From Clostridia bacterium (lineage in GTDB: Bacteria; Bacillota; Clostridia; Oscillospirales; Acutalibacteraceae), in NCBI GenBank assembly GCA_017516965.1, contig JAFXAP010000006.1, positions 1 through 49,070 of the forward strand: 49,070 nucleotides of DNA, given 5' to 3'. The notes below the pieces were generated by a model. The model searched no databases, had not been told where the DNA came from, and saw only the letters and a list, made by a program, of their open reading frames with translations. The number at the start of each line of letters is the position of its first letter. The stretch's first letter is position 1. The translations under genes were made by a program, and so were the position numbers. This document shows positions 24,092-32,721 of this stretch, one piece after another.

Positions 24092-24989
24092 ATTGGTTTT
24101 GCATAAATTTGATTACCAACTTTATGTTTTCTTGTAATTGGGATTTGTATTCGGGGTATTTGCCGGCTAGTTGTTTAAAATATGCGACATAAGGTCCTGT
24201 TTGTTCGTTGTCAAAGTAATCCTTAATTTTTGCAGCACGTTCTTCATCGGTTAACGTGAAATTGTCGTTTAATATATTGTGTTCGGTAGCAAAGACGTGA
24301 CGAATTTTGCCTACGACCTCGTGCCATTTTTGAACATCGGGTGGTAATTCTTTTTCTTTGCCAAGGTCGTACCCTTGAAACTCAAGGAAACATTTTGCCA
24401 TATAGTATTGGCCGCGGTCGGTTGGGTGAACGCGATCGGGATTGTAAATGACTTCGGTTTGCATAAGACGGGTGAAATAGTCGTGATAATCACAAATGGG
24501 GTAACCCTTTAATTTGGCAAACTCACGCACGAAATTGGCATAGCCTAACAGTAATGCGCTGCCGCCACGCAAGACTTCTTCATCGCTTTGCATATATTCG
24601 GCATAGGGTGTTTGGGTGCAAAGGGTGATGCTTACTCCCATTTTTTCAAGCTTGTTACAAAGTTTGCTTAAATTTGATTTGTAGTTTTCAAATGCATCTT
24701 TGATTGTTTGGTATTTTTCTTTTCCTTCAAAGGGAAGAGCCCAACGCGCAGAATCGTTTATACCAATCATAATTACAGCGTGGGTAGGGTTGTAGGGGAG
24801 TATGTCTTCATCGAAGCAGTTAAGCGTTGTGGTTAGTGTGCCGCCTGAAATACCGCAGTTATAAAACTCAACCTTGTCATTTGGAAAATGTTCACGGTAA
24901 TATGTAACAATATGAGCTAAAAACATATTGTTGTGGGTGATGCTGTCACCTATAAACACAACGCGGGCACCTGCGGGGAATTTATTCAT
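24090..24989 (-). CDS. SGNH/GDSL-family hydrolase
   Basis: I use the start MNKFPAGARVVF; an in-frame ATG four codons earlier abuts the AAAGG ribosome site. The 299-residue esterase-like enzyme has block I IGDSITHN (nucleophile Ser16), block II NCGISG, block III MIGIND, and block V DRVHPTDRG with the catalytic Asp and His. No signal peptide is visible, so it is probably cytoplasmic. Such enzymes deacetylate glycans or hydrolyse esters, which would suit this glycan-enzyme-rich neighbourhood; the substrate is unknown. Confidence 0.88.
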   Translation of the reverse strand: MNKFPAGARVVFIGDSITHNNMFLAHIVTYYREHFPNDKVEFYNCGISGGTLTTTLNCFDEDILPYNPTHAVIMIGINDSARWALPFEGKEKYQTIKDAFENYKSNLSKLCNKLEKMGVSITLCTQTPYAEYMQSDEEVLRGGSALLLGYANFVREFAKLKGYPICDYHDYFTRLMQTEVIYNPDRVHPTDRGQYYMAKCFLEFQGYDLGKEKELPPDVQKWHEVVGKIRHVFATEHNILNDNFTLTDEERAAKIKDYFDNEQTGPYVAYFKQLAGKYPEYKSQLQENIKLVIKFMQNQ

Positions 24990-25166
24990 AACATAACACA
25001 TCCTTTACTTATATTTTAATTATATTGATATTTTGTGATAAATCAAGATGAAAGGCTTTGTTTTTTAGGAAAATTAAAATGTGCATATGTTAAGAAAAGT
25101 GTATAGGGGTGTTTTGAAAGAATATGATGAAAAATGATGGAAGTTGTGTAAAAACAAATTAAATTT

Positions 25167-25213
25167 AAAAGACAGCCTTTGCTAAAATGAAATAGCAAAG
25201 GCTGTCTTGTTTT
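25167..25213. terminator. terminator downstream of the XRE regulator (AAAAGACAGCC type)
   Basis: AAAAGACAGCCTTTGCTA (25167-25184) pairs perfectly with 25193-25208 and T-rich ends flank it on both strands. Its GACAG...CTGTC outer arms resemble the arms that frame the hairpin array at 12248-12635. Confidence 0.8.
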
Positions 25214-25252
25214 TATGACGATAATGCAATATGAAAGAAAGGCTTTGCGTCG

Positions 25253-25483
25253 TTAGTGAATTTCAAAGATAGCAGAATAATCAACGCGTAGAATTTCTTT
25301 AATTAAAATGATTTCGTCAGGGTAGAGGTGGCGTTGTCCGACTTCGATTTTTGCAAGTGCGCTTCGGGTGATATCACAACCGTTAAGTTGAAGTTTTGCT
25401 ACGAGTTGTTCTTGCGTGAGATTTGCTTTTTTTCGCAGTTTGCGAATGTTTGAGCCGACTATTTTTTCGATTTCGTAATTCAG
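25253..25483 (-). CDS. small XRE-family helix-turn-helix regulator
   Basis: The protein is about 77 residues and almost entirely one HTH: NIRKLRKKANLTQEQLVAKL, GCDITRSALAKIEVGQRHLY, EIILIKEILRVDYSAIF. The start is unusual. AAGGAGG (25491-25497) is 7 bp from a CTG at 25483, while the nearer GTG is only 1 bp away and a TTG at 25501 lies upstream of the site, so a CTG start is my best reading. It is divergent from the secreted CHAP protein. A TTGCACTTAT-TAGG element occurs in both leaders, which suggests it represses both. Confidence 0.8.
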   Translation of the reverse strand: MNYEIEKIVGSNIRKLRKKANLTQEQLVAKLQLNGCDITRSALAKIEVGQRHLYPDEIILIKEILRVDYSAIFEIH

Positions 25484-25495
25484 AACCACCCCTCC

Positions 25496-25510
25496 TTGCA
25501 CTTATTTAGG
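25496..25510. promoter_or_regulatory. operator-like half element in the XRE gene leader
   Basis: TTGCACTTATTTAGG matches 14 of 15 bases of the left part of the palindrome at 25553-25572. It overlaps the XRE ribosome site. Confidence 0.45.
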
Positions 25511-25519
25511 AACATTTTC

Positions 25520-25548
25520 TTGACTTTATTATAATTATTCTTTATAAT
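25520..25548 (+). promoter_or_regulatory. strong promoter of the CHAP protein gene
   Basis: TTGACT (25520-25525), 17 bp and TATAAT (25543-25548). Confidence 0.75.
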
Positions 25549-25552
25549 ATAT

Positions 25553-25572
25553 TTGCACTTATATAGGTGCAA
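25553..25572. promoter_or_regulatory. palindromic operator at the CHAP gene transcription start
   Basis: TTGCACTTATATAGGTGCAA is a near-perfect 20-bp palindrome sited 5 bp after the -10 box, so a bound repressor would block initiation. The divergent XRE protein is the likely binder. Confidence 0.6.
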
Positions 25573-25594
25573 ATGCAAAAAAGGAGAAAATAAA

Positions 25595-27349
25595 ATGAAA
25601 AGAGTTAAGAGACTAAGTGCATTTTTATTATGTTTGATTGTTATTTTATCAATAACAACATTAAACATACCTGTATTGGCAGCGTCAAACCCTTACCCTT
25701 CTTCTCAAACCATTTCTGGAGTAACAACCGTACCTTGCACACGATATGCTTGGCAACAAGTATACGATAGGCTAGGAATTGCTCTGCCAAATTGGGGAAA
25801 TGCTATTAATTGGCTTGATAAAGCAGCTAATAATGGATATAGTACAGGAAGTGTTGCACAAGTAAATTCTATTGCTGTGTGGCGATCTTCGGCGCACTCC
25901 TATGGTCATGTTTCGTTTGTAACAGCTGTAAATGGCAATTCTATGACTATAAACGAAGGTGGAATGACTATTGATAACAAACCTGCTAACGGAACAGGCA
26001 TTATAACAGGAGCAAGTGCAAGTAGTGTTGTGGGAACGAAGAAGAATTCGTATTCCAGTTGTACACTTTTAGGTTTTATATATTTAACAAAGGCAGATAG
26101 CGGTTCATCGCCAGTAACAACAGTTACTATTAAAAATACTGGTGTAGATAATATTACAAGTTCAAATGCGTTTCTTAAAAGCGTGATTAATAAACCTAAA
26201 TCATACGCTGTTCAACGTGTCGGTGTTAAAATTCGTCGAGAGGGAAAAACATACACTGAAGAATGGAAATTTCACAAGCAAGATGCTGCGAAAGCCTGGA
26301 CGGATTATGCTGAGGTAGAGCTTACGTGGAATCTAAGTAGTGAATGTGGATATTCGTTAATACATGCAACCAAATATTATTATAAAATGTATGCGGTAAT
26401 TAATGGTACTGAATATTGGAGTGATGAAAACTCCTTTACAACTGCTGGATCGCATTCTTATAGTAATGCTTGTGATACTTCTTGTAATACTTGCGGTGTA
26501 ACCCGAAAAGTTAGCCATAATTTTGCAAGTGCGACTTGTGAATCACCAAAAAAATGTAAAGTTTGTGGGGAAATTAGCGGTAGTGCATTAGGTCATACGT
26601 ATACCAACGGTTGCGATGTTGACTGTAATCGTTGCGGTGATATACGATTAATTGCTCATAGTTATATAGATGCTACATGTACTAAAGCAGCAACTTGTAA
26701 AGTGTGCGGTTGTACCTATGGTAAATCATTAGGTCACTCTTACAAAACCACAACCACAAAAGCAACACTTTCAAAAAATGGTAGCATAGTTAAAAAATGT
26801 ACTGTATGCGGAAAAGTTGCAAGCAAGAGTACAATTAAGTATGCCAAAACATTTAAACTTTCTGCCACAAGTTATACATATAACGGTAAGGTTAAAACAC
26901 CTATAGTGACCGTTAAAGATTCTGCAGGTAATAAACTCAAGAAAAATGTTGATTATACATTGTCTTCTTCAAGCGGTAGGAAAAACGTTGGTACTTATAA
27001 AGTAACCATCAAGATGAAGGGCAAGTACTCAGGTACTAAGACACTCACCTTCAAGATTAACCCTGCAAAGACCAATGTATCTAAACTTACCGCAGGTAAA
27101 AAGAGTATTACAGTAAATATCTCTAAAAAATCTACACAGGTAAGCGGTTACCAGGTTCAGTACTCTACAAGCAAGAAGTTTACAAGCGCTAAAACAAAGA
27201 CAATTTCAAGTTATAAAACAACGAAATATACTTTAAAGAGTCTTAGCGCTAAAAAGACATACTACGTAAGAGTAAGAACCTACAAAACAGTAAATGGTAA
27301 AAAGTACTACTCAGGTTGGTCAACTTACAAATATATTAAAACTAAATAA
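25595..27349 (+). CDS. secreted CHAP-domain amidase/peptidase with cysteine-rich and Ig/Fn3-like repeats
   Basis: The start is MKRVKRLSAF (AAGGAG upstream); longer readings begin inside the operator. The 584-residue protein has a signal peptide (cut near VLAA), then a CHAP domain with Cys48 (PCTRYAW) and His105 (YGHVSFV). A beta domain of about 110 residues follows. Next come about 130 residues of repeated CxxC units (CNTCG, CKVCG, CNRCG, CKVCG, CTVCG), each preceded by an H-(S/T/N)-(Y/F) element. The C-terminus has an MBG/Ig-like module and a Lys/Ser/Thr-rich Fn3-like domain. It probably cleaves peptidoglycan or peptides outside the cell. It could be a self-wall hydrolase or an anti-competitor enzyme. 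Confidence 0.85.
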   Translation: MKRVKRLSAFLLCLIVILSITTLNIPVLAASNPYPSSQTISGVTTVPCTRYAWQQVYDRLGIALPNWGNAINWLDKAANNGYSTGSVAQVNSIAVWRSSAHSYGHVSFVTAVNGNSMTINEGGMTIDNKPANGTGIITGASASSVVGTKKNSYSSCTLLGFIYLTKADSGSSPVTTVTIKNTGVDNITSSNAFLKSVINKPKSYAVQRVGVKIRREGKTYTEEWKFHKQDAAKAWTDYAEVELTWNLSSECGYSLIHATKYYYKMYAVINGTEYWSDENSFTTAGSHSYSNACDTSCNTCGVTRKVSHNFASATCESPKKCKVCGEISGSALGHTYTNGCDVDCNRCGDIRLIAHSYIDATCTKAATCKVCGCTYGKSLGHSYKTTTTKATLSKNGSIVKKCTVCGKVASKSTIKYAKTFKLSATSYTYNGKVKTPIVTVKDSAGNKLKKNVDYTLSSSSGRKNVGTYKVTIKMKGKYSGTKTLTFKINPAKTNVSKLTAGKKSITVNISKKSTQVSGYQVQYSTSKKFTSAKTKTISSYKTTKYTLKSLSAKKTYYVRVRTYKTVNGKKYYSGWSTYKYIKTK

Positions 27350-27353
27350 CGTT

Positions 27354-27393
27354 AAAAGGGCAGATGCTAAAAAGTATCTGCTCTTTTATTTAC
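27354..27393 (+). terminator. terminator of the CHAP protein gene
   Basis: AAAAGGGCAGATGCT pairs with AGTATCTGCTCTTTT (G-T pairs and one mismatch), ending in a T tract. Confidence 0.75.
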
Positions 27394-27448
27394 TTATAAT
27401 AATTTTTGTGATATACTAATAAAAAAGTTTGTTTTGTGAGGTGAGCAG

Positions 27449-29407
27449 ATGGACAAGTTTGTTTTGCATAGTGATTATAAACCTACGGGGGATCAGCCCG
27501 AGGCGATAGAAAGGTTAGTAGATGGTTTAAACAGTGGTGACCGTGAGCAAGTGTTACTTGGTGTTACGGGCAGTGGTAAAACCTTTACTATGGCTAATAT
27601 TATAGAGCGTGTAAACCGACCGACGCTTGTTCTCGCTCACAACAAAACTCTTGCCGCACAACTTTGTACTGAGTTTAAGGAATTTTTTCCTGAGAATGCG
27701 GTGGAATATTTTGTTTCCTATTACGATTATTATCAACCCGAAGCGTATATACCGGGTACTGATACCTATATCGAAAAGGACAGCGCTATAAATGATGAGA
27801 TTGACAAACTGCGTCACAGCGCTACGTGCGCGTTGTCGGAAAGGCGAGACGTTATAATTGTGGCGAGTGTTTCGTGTATATATTCGCTTGGTAACCCGAT
27901 TGATTACCGCAATATGGTTATTTCGCTTCGCACGGGTATGGAAAAGAGCCGTGACGAGCTTATTCACAAACTGGTGGATTTGCAGTATGAACGAAACGAT
28001 ATAAACTTTGTGCGAAACAAGTTTAGGGTGCGTGGTGATACGGTAGAGGTGTACCCTGCATATTCATACGGTAATGCGCTGCGCATAGAATTTTTTGGCG
28101 ATGAGATTGACCGCATTAGTGAGATTAACACGGTAACGGGCGAGGTAAAGCAGTTTTTGTTGCATACGGCAATTTACCCTGCGTCTCACTATATTGTGCC
28201 ACAGGACAAGTTAGAGGACGCGCTACAAGACCTTAAAAACGAGATGGAGGAGCGCGTGGCGTTCTTTCAGGAAAACGGAAAACTTATTGAAGCGCAAAGA
28301 ATTCGTCAACGCACCGAATATGACATTGAAATGCTAAGAGAAATTGGCGTTTGTAAGGGGATTGAAAACTATTCGAGAGTGCTTTCACGTAGAGCGCCAG
28401 GCAGTACACCGTCGACATTGCTTGATTATTTCCCCGACGATTTTTTGTTGTTTGTAGATGAGTCGCACGTTACACTACCACAGGTTCGCGGTATGTTTGG
28501 CGGTGACAGGGGAAGAAAAGATAACCTTATTGAATACGGTTTTCGTTTGCCGTCGGCATATGATAACCGACCGCTTAATTTTGAGGAGTTTTACTCACAT
28601 ATAAATCAGGCGATATTTGTGTCGGCAACGCCCGGTGAATTTGAAAAAGAACACGCGGCGCAAACGGTAGAACAGGTGATAAGACCTACAGGACTGCTTG
28701 ACCCGTTGGTTACTGTAAAGCCGAGTGAAGGGCAGATAGATGATATCGTGTCGCAGATAAATGAGCGCACAGCCAAGGGCGAGCGTGTGCTTATAACAAC
28801 ACTTACCAAAAAACAAGCCGAGGACCTTACCGAATATCTTACCAATCTTGATATTAAGGTAAGATATATGCACTATGATATTGACACCATAGAGCGTATG
28901 GAAATTATAAGGGACTTGCGACTTGGTGAATTTGACGTGCTTGTTGGTATAAATTTGCTTCGAGAAGGTCTCGACATACCTGAAGTATCGCTTGTGGCTA
29001 TACTTGACGCTGACAAGGAAGGATTTTTGCGTAGTGAGACTTCGCTTGTGCAGACAATTGGCCGAGCTGCGAGAAATGCAAACGGTGAGGTTATAATGTA
29101 TGCCGACAGCGTTACGCGCTCTATGGAAAATGCCATTCGCGAGACTGAACGCAGACGGGGTATACAACAGGCGTATAACGAGGCGCACGGTATTGTGCCA
29201 AAGACCATTGTTAAAGACGTGCGAGACATTATTGAAATTGGTACTAAAGTCGAGGGTGAAAAGAGCGATAGTAGGCTTTCACGTGCTGAAAAAGAGGCGC
29301 TTATTAAGCGACTTACGGCTGAGATGCGTCAGGCGGCAAAAATTCTTGAATTTGAACACGCGGCATACCTGCGTGACAGGATTGAAAAACTTAGAAAAAA
29401 CGGATGA
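27449..29407 (+). CDS. uvrB: excinuclease ABC subunit B
   Basis: This 652-residue helicase-like damage-verification subunit belongs to nucleotide excision repair. Walker A is GVTGSGKT (38-45). The beta-hairpin [12 protein letters not shown] inserts at lesions. DEXX-box FVDESHVT, helicase motifs [18 protein letters not shown] and QTIGRAARN, and a C-terminal UVR motif ([21 protein letters not shown]-like, splitting UvrC contact) are all present. The length is normal. A -10-like TATACT (27412-27417) lies upstream. The stop sits within the terminator stem. No uvrA is adjacent. Confidence 0.98.
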   Translation: MDKFVLHSDYKPTGDQPEAIERLVDGLNSGDREQVLLGVTGSGKTFTMANIIERVNRPTLVLAHNKTLAAQLCTEFKEFFPENAVEYFVSYYDYYQPEAYIPGTDTYIEKDSAINDEIDKLRHSATCALSERRDVIIVASVSCIYSLGNPIDYRNMVISLRTGMEKSRDELIHKLVDLQYERNDINFVRNKFRVRGDTVEVYPAYSYGNALRIEFFGDEIDRISEINTVTGEVKQFLLHTAIYPASHYIVPQDKLEDALQDLKNEMEERVAFFQENGKLIEAQRIRQRTEYDIEMLREIGVCKGIENYSRVLSRRAPGSTPSTLLDYFPDDFLLFVDESHVTLPQVRGMFGGDRGRKDNLIEYGFRLPSAYDNRPLNFEEFYSHINQAIFVSATPGEFEKEHAAQTVEQVIRPTGLLDPLVTVKPSEGQIDDIVSQINERTAKGERVLITTLTKKQAEDLTEYLTNLDIKVRYMHYDIDTIERMEIIRDLRLGEFDVLVGINLLREGLDIPEVSLVAILDADKEGFLRSETSLVQTIGRAARNANGEVIMYADSVTRSMENAIRETERRRGIQQAYNEAHGIVPKTIVKDVRDIIEIGTKVEGEKSDSRLSRAEKEALIKRLTAEMRQAAKILEFEHAAYLRDRIEKLRKNG

Positions 29408-29427
29408 TTTTATCATCCGTTTTTTTA
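29395..29427 (+). terminator. terminator of uvrB
   Basis: AAAAAACGGATGA pairs with TCATCCGTTTTTT. The arm includes the last uvrB codons and stop. Confidence 0.85.
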
Positions 29428-29457
29428 ATTGAAAATTGAAAATGTAAAGTTTAAAAT

Positions 29458-29475
29458 TTTGGTGTGCTTCGCACA
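29458..29475. repeat. short GTGTGCTTCGCACA hairpin in an A+T-rich degenerate repeat
   Basis: A TTGAAAATTGAAAAT-like stretch is followed by a TTC-looped hairpin and AAATTAAAAATT, reminiscent of the TTC-looped units in the array at 12248-12635. No function is visible. Confidence 0.3.
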
Positions 29476-29489
29476 AATTAAAAATTATC

Positions 29490-29518
29490 TTGCTTTAATA
29501 AGACAAACATTATATAAT
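29490..29518 (+). promoter_or_regulatory. promoter of uxaC
   Basis: TTGCTT (29490-29495), 17 bp and TATAAT (29513-29518) lie 32 bp before the ATG. Confidence 0.65.
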
Positions 29519-29550
29519 AAAAACAATAAATATTTTAAGGAGATATTGCT

Positions 29551-30951
29551 ATGAGCTTTATTAACGACGATTTTATTTTGACCAATGAAACGGCAAAAAG
29601 ACTTTATCACGAATATGCTGAAAAGATGCCGATTATTGACTATCACTGCCATATAAATCCAAAAGAGATTTATGAAAATAAGAAGTTTAAAAACATTACC
29701 GAAATCTGGCTTGGTGGCGACCACTATAAATGGCGTTTGATTCGCAGTAACGGTGTGCCTGAAAACGAGATTACGGGTGATGCTGACGATTATACTAAGT
29801 TTTTACGCTTTGCCGAGATGTTACCACGCGCTATTGGTAACCCAATGTATCATTGGAACCATCTTGAACTTAAGCGCTATTTTGACTATGACGGCATTTT
29901 GAGTGCAAAGACTGCCGAGGAAGTTTGGAATCTTTGTAACGAAAAGTTGCAGAGCGATGATATGTCGGCTTGTAGCATTATTAAAAAGTCTAACGTTAAG
30001 ATGATTGGCACAACAGATGACCCGATAGACACACTTGAGTGGCACAAAAAGATTAAGGATGAGGGTGTGTGTGACGCGCTTGTGCTTCCATCATACCGCC
30101 CTGACAAAGCGGTTAACATTGATAAGGCAGGTTTTGCAGATTACATAAAGGCGCTTGGCAAGGCCGCAGATATGGAAATTAACTGTGTTGCTGATGTAAA
30201 GGCGGCGCTTATCAAGAGATTAGAATTCTTCTGTGAGATGGGTTGTAAGGCTACCGACCACGGTCTTGACTATGTACCGTTTGCAGTTGGTACCGAAGAA
30301 GAAATTGACGCCGCATTTAAGGCAGTAATGAATGGTGAGGCAATTACTGCGCAACAGGCTGATATGTATAAAACCGCTATACTTGTATGCCTTGGTAAAG
30401 AGTATGCAAAACGCGGTATAGTAATGCAGATTCACTATAGTGTTCAGCGTAATACTAATACGGCTATGTTTAATAAGATTGGCGCAGACACAGGTTTTGA
30501 CACAATTTCAACACGTCCTTGCAGCGAGGCGCTTACTGCGCTTCTTAACGCGCTTGCAATAGATGATTTACTGCCTAAGACAATTATCTATTCACTTAAT
30601 CCACACGATAATGAAATGATTGATACCGTTATTGGTGCATTCCAGGGCACCGAGGCTGCAGGTAAGATTCAGCACGGTTCAGCTTGGTGGTTTAGCGATA
30701 CCAAATCAGGTATGGAAACACAGCTTAAATCTCTTGCTAACTTATCACTGCTTGGTAATTTTGTTGGTATGCTTACCGACTCGCGCAGTTTTCTCTCTTA
30801 TACACGTCATGAATATTTTAGAAGAATACTTTGTAACGTGCTTGGCACCTGGGTAGAAAACGGTGAATACCCAGCAGATATGGAGACCTTGGGTCAGATA
30901 GTAGAAGACATCTGCTATAACAATGCTGCCCGTTATTTTGGAATAGAATAA
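29551..30951 (+). CDS. uxaC: glucuronate/galacturonate isomerase
   Basis: This 466-residue amidohydrolase-fold isomerase converts D-glucuronate to D-fructuronate and D-galacturonate to D-tagaturonate. Diagnostic segments are MPIIDYHCHINPKEI (metal-binding His pair), NPMYHWNHLELKRYF, IGTTDDPIDTLEWH, GIVMQIHYSVQRNTNTAMF, HGSAWWFSDTKSGMETQL and MLTDSRSFLSYTRHEYFRRI. The length is normal. It has its own promoter and stands apart from the other uronate genes. The prophage lies directly downstream. The terminator after it also serves the convergent phage repressor. Confidence 0.96.
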   Translation: MSFINDDFILTNETAKRLYHEYAEKMPIIDYHCHINPKEIYENKKFKNITEIWLGGDHYKWRLIRSNGVPENEITGDADDYTKFLRFAEMLPRAIGNPMYHWNHLELKRYFDYDGILSAKTAEEVWNLCNEKLQSDDMSACSIIKKSNVKMIGTTDDPIDTLEWHKKIKDEGVCDALVLPSYRPDKAVNIDKAGFADYIKALGKAADMEINCVADVKAALIKRLEFFCEMGCKATDHGLDYVPFAVGTEEEIDAAFKAVMNGEAITAQQADMYKTAILVCLGKEYAKRGIVMQIHYSVQRNTNTAMFNKIGADTGFDTISTRPCSEALTALLNALAIDDLLPKTIIYSLNPHDNEMIDTVIGAFQGTEAAGKIQHGSAWWFSDTKSGMETQLKSLANLSLLGNFVGMLTDSRSFLSYTRHEYFRRILCNVLGTWVENGEYPADMETLGQIVEDICYNNAARYFGIE

Positions 30952-30959
30952 AAAATTTA

Positions 30960-30990
30960 AACTCCTCTTGGAAATTCCAAGAGGAGTTAG
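30960..30990. terminator. bidirectional terminator between uxaC and the phage repressor
   Basis: AACTCCTCTTGGAA pairs perfectly with TTCCAAGAGGAGTT, flanked by A-rich and T-rich runs. It marks the visible left limit of phage genes. Confidence 0.82.
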
Positions 30991-30992
30991 TT

Positions 30993-31607
30993 TTATATAA
31001 GTGTGCTTGTAAAACCGACTGCCTTGCCGAGTATGCGAATGTCGTTTAGCTGTTTGCCGGTATATACAAACGGTTGATATTTTGAATTACAAGCGACTAA
31101 AGTTATTGTATTGTCAGAGATATAGACACGCTTGAGTGTTGCCTCATCATCGATAAGTACTGCCGCGATTTCGCCGTTTTCGACGGTGGGCTGTTGGCGG
31201 ATGTAGACGATATCGCCATTGTAGATGCGCGCGTCTATCATACTGTCACCCTTGCAACGAAGCGCAAAGTCGGCATTGATGTCCTCAGGTACTGTAACCT
31301 CACCGTCAAGGTTTTCACTTGCCAAAACGGGAGTGCCGCAGGCAATAGTGCCAACCAAGGGGATGCGATTCATTTTGGGGAAGGTGATTATGTTATCATA
31401 AGAAGTATAATCATCATCAATAAAAGAAGATGGGGGAACACTGAAAATTTCGGAGAGTTTTTTAATGGTTTCTCGCTTTAAATTTTTAACGGTGCCACAT
31501 TCCCACTTTTGCACGGCGGCGCGCTGAACGCCAAGCAAAGCCCCTAATTCTTCCTGTGAATAACCGCGTTCGGTGCGGAGTTTTTTTATATATGAGCCTA
31601 TATTCAT
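30993..31607 (-). CDS. phage CI/LexA-like repressor (XRE HTH + S24 autoprotease)
   Basis: The start is MNIGSYIKKLRTERGYSQEE, with AAAGGA 8 bp upstream; the TTG nine codons earlier lacks a site. The 204-residue protein has an XRE helix-turn-helix at 4-60 and a C-terminal S24 domain. The predicted self-cleavage site is Cys90-Gly91 (GTIACGTPVL). The Ser/Lys dyad is Ser122 (KGDSMID) and Lys159 (ATLKRVY). This is the design of SOS-inducible prophage repressors. It faces the early phage genes across a 227-bp region with two 19-bp operators, and its own -10 box overlaps a half-operator. Confidence 0.93.
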   Translation of the reverse strand: MNIGSYIKKLRTERGYSQEELGALLGVQRAAVQKWECGTVKNLKRETIKKLSEIFSVPPSSFIDDDYTSYDNIITFPKMNRIPLVGTIACGTPVLASENLDGEVTVPEDINADFALRCKGDSMIDARIYNGDIVYIRQQPTVENGEIAAVLIDDEATLKRVYISDNTITLVACNSKYQPFVYTGKQLNDIRILGKAVGFTSTLI

Positions 31608-31630
31608 AATATCAAATCCTTTCTGCAACA

Positions 31631-31659
31631 ATTGTATCTTAAAACGAGCAAAAAGTCAA
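31631..31659 (-). promoter_or_regulatory. repressor promoter
   Basis: On the minus strand TTGACT (31654-31659), 17 bp and TACAAT (31631-31636). The -10 overlaps the half-operator TGTATC at 31633-31638, fitting autoregulation. Confidence 0.7.
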
Positions 31660-31698
31660 GAAAAATTTAAAAAAGTAGAAAAAATAGATACAAAACTC

Positions 31699-31727
31699 TT
31701 GACAATTATGGAAAAAGGTGGTAACAT
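31699..31727 (+). promoter_or_regulatory. early lytic promoter of the prophage
   Basis: A consensus TTGACA (31699-31704) is 17 bp from TAACAT (31722-31727). A perfect operator begins 4 bp after the -10 box, and a half-site GATACA lies at 31687-31692, just upstream of the -35. Confidence 0.75.
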
Positions 31728-31730
31728 TTA

Positions 31731-31749
31731 TGTATCGTAAAAAGATACA
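31731..31749. promoter_or_regulatory. repressor operator 1 (TGTATC-N7-GATACA)
   Basis: A perfect 6-bp inverted repeat with a 7-bp spacer sits at the start point of the early promoter. Confidence 0.75.
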
Positions 31750-31800
31750 ACGTAGAAAATATTGTAAGAAAGGGTGAGATATATATTTTTTTACTACGAC

Positions 31801-31819
31801 TGTATCTTGCAAAGATACA
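31801..31819. promoter_or_regulatory. repressor operator 2 (TGTATC-N7-GATACA)
   Basis: A second copy with identical arms lies 70 bp after operator 1 and immediately before the ribosome site of the first early gene. Confidence 0.75.
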
Positions 31820-31834
31820 AAAAGGAGAAGAATT

Positions 31835-32065
31835 ATGAATTGTTTTGTTTTAGAGGGAATAGCGCTGTATGTTTTTTTGATAGCAGTGGTTCTGCTTTTG
31901 ATAATCTCGTTATTATGTATGACAAAATTACTGATGGCAAGTAAGCGGAATTTTGCACTTGTTAATTTACTTATAAATGAGAAACATAAGGTGAAAAACC
32001 TGGCAAGAGAAAACTTTATATTAAAAATTAAGTGTGGTGAATTTGAATTTGATGAAGAAAAATAG
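31835..32065 (+). CDS. small early phage membrane protein
   Basis: This 76-residue protein has one strong hydrophobic segment (residues about 9-32, LYVFLIAVVLLLIISLLC) followed by a basic region and an acidic tail. AAAGGAG precedes the ATG. It is the first gene behind the lytic promoter. I do not recognise it. Position and topology would suit an excision/immunity-type or envelope-active small protein, but that is a guess. It overlaps the next gene by 14 bp. Confidence 0.65.
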   Translation: MNCFVLEGIALYVFLIAVVLLLIISLLCMTKLLMASKRNFALVNLLINEKHKVKNLARENFILKIKCGEFEFDEEK

Positions 32066-32456
32066 CAGGTTTTTTTGCAATAACTGTAAAAGATTTTTTT
32101 GTGAACCGAAGAGATATGAGGAGCGACATAACCTTGATGCGCCACCTTATGAAGTAATTTTTGTATGTTCAAAGTGTGGTAGTGGTGATTTTTGTGAGTT
32201 TGAAACTGATATTTCAAAATTTGAGGTGGTAGAAGGATTGCTGCGTGTGACGGCTTTTATTAACAGGTATGTTGAAAATTTAAAGAATTTGTATGGCATA
32301 AATTTAAAAAATGAGGAATTGGACGAAGCGTCAGGTCTGATTAATGAAATGATTTGTGAAATGTTTGATTATATGGACATAGATGTGAAAAAGAAATTAT
32401 TTAAGATAAGAACAAAAAATGATGTAGAACAAATTTTGGTGCGCTTGAGAGGTTAA
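32052..32456 (+). CDS. early phage zinc-ribbon protein, function unknown
   Basis: The start is taken as the ATG at 32052 (MKKNSRFFCNNCK); an in-frame GTG lies 18 bp earlier and neither has a good ribosome site, so coupling to the previous gene is likely. The 134-residue protein opens with a zinc-ribbon pattern: CNNC near residues 9-12 and CSKC near 41-44. A helical acidic C-terminal half follows. It is unrecognised. It may be a nucleic-acid-binding regulator. Confidence 0.65.
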   Translation: MKKNSRFFCNNCKRFFCEPKRYEERHNLDAPPYEVIFVCSKCGSGDFCEFETDISKFEVVEGLLRVTAFINRYVENLKNLYGINLKNEELDEASGLINEMICEMFDYMDIDVKKKLFKIRTKNDVEQILVRLRG

Positions 32457-32460
32457 AAAT

Positions 32461-32721
32461 ATGAAAAGTGTAAGAAAATGCATTTGTGGTGAAACCAGCG
32501 AAAAGCACGGATTGTGTGAAGAATGCCTTTATTTATTAAGGGCAAAAAGAAGCAAAAACATAAATATAGTAGAAAAGTTCAGAGCCGATTATAACGATAG
32601 ACACGGTACATATAAAACATATGGGCAGTTTGTTATGCTACTTGATTTGATAGATAGGAGGAGAAAACTTGACGATAGAAGAAAAAAAGCAGTTGTTAAA
32701 AAGGTACGGGGAAATAGATGA
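32461..32721 (+). CDS. small Cys-motif basic phage protein
   Basis: This 86-residue protein begins MKSVRKCICGETSEKHGLCEECLYLL; the C-x-C and C-x2-C pairs probably bind zinc. The C-terminal half is strongly basic (RRRKLDDRRKKAVVKKVRGNR). Its end overlaps the next gene by 53 bp in another frame. It is unrecognised, and DNA or RNA binding is likely. Confidence 0.65.
   Translation: MKSVRKCICGETSEKHGLCEECLYLLRAKRSKNINIVEKFRADYNDRHGTYKTYGQFVMLLDLIDRRRKLDDRRKKAVVKKVRGNR

Noticed and set aside
28595-29188. Minus-strand open frame of 197 codons within uvrB
   Set aside because: Shadow of uvrB in a well-conserved gene; its Leu/Ser/Tyr/Arg-rich composition is that of an antisense translation.
30952-31000. 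Phage attachment site at the uxaC terminator
   Set aside because: The boundary is abrupt here, but no direct repeat partner can be seen because the right end is outside the window, and there is no integrase to support it.
31639-32217. Minus-strand open frame of 192 codons across the phage control region
   Set aside because: It crosses both promoters and operators and opposes early genes with good ribosome sites; composition is Phe/Ser/Ile-rich noise.
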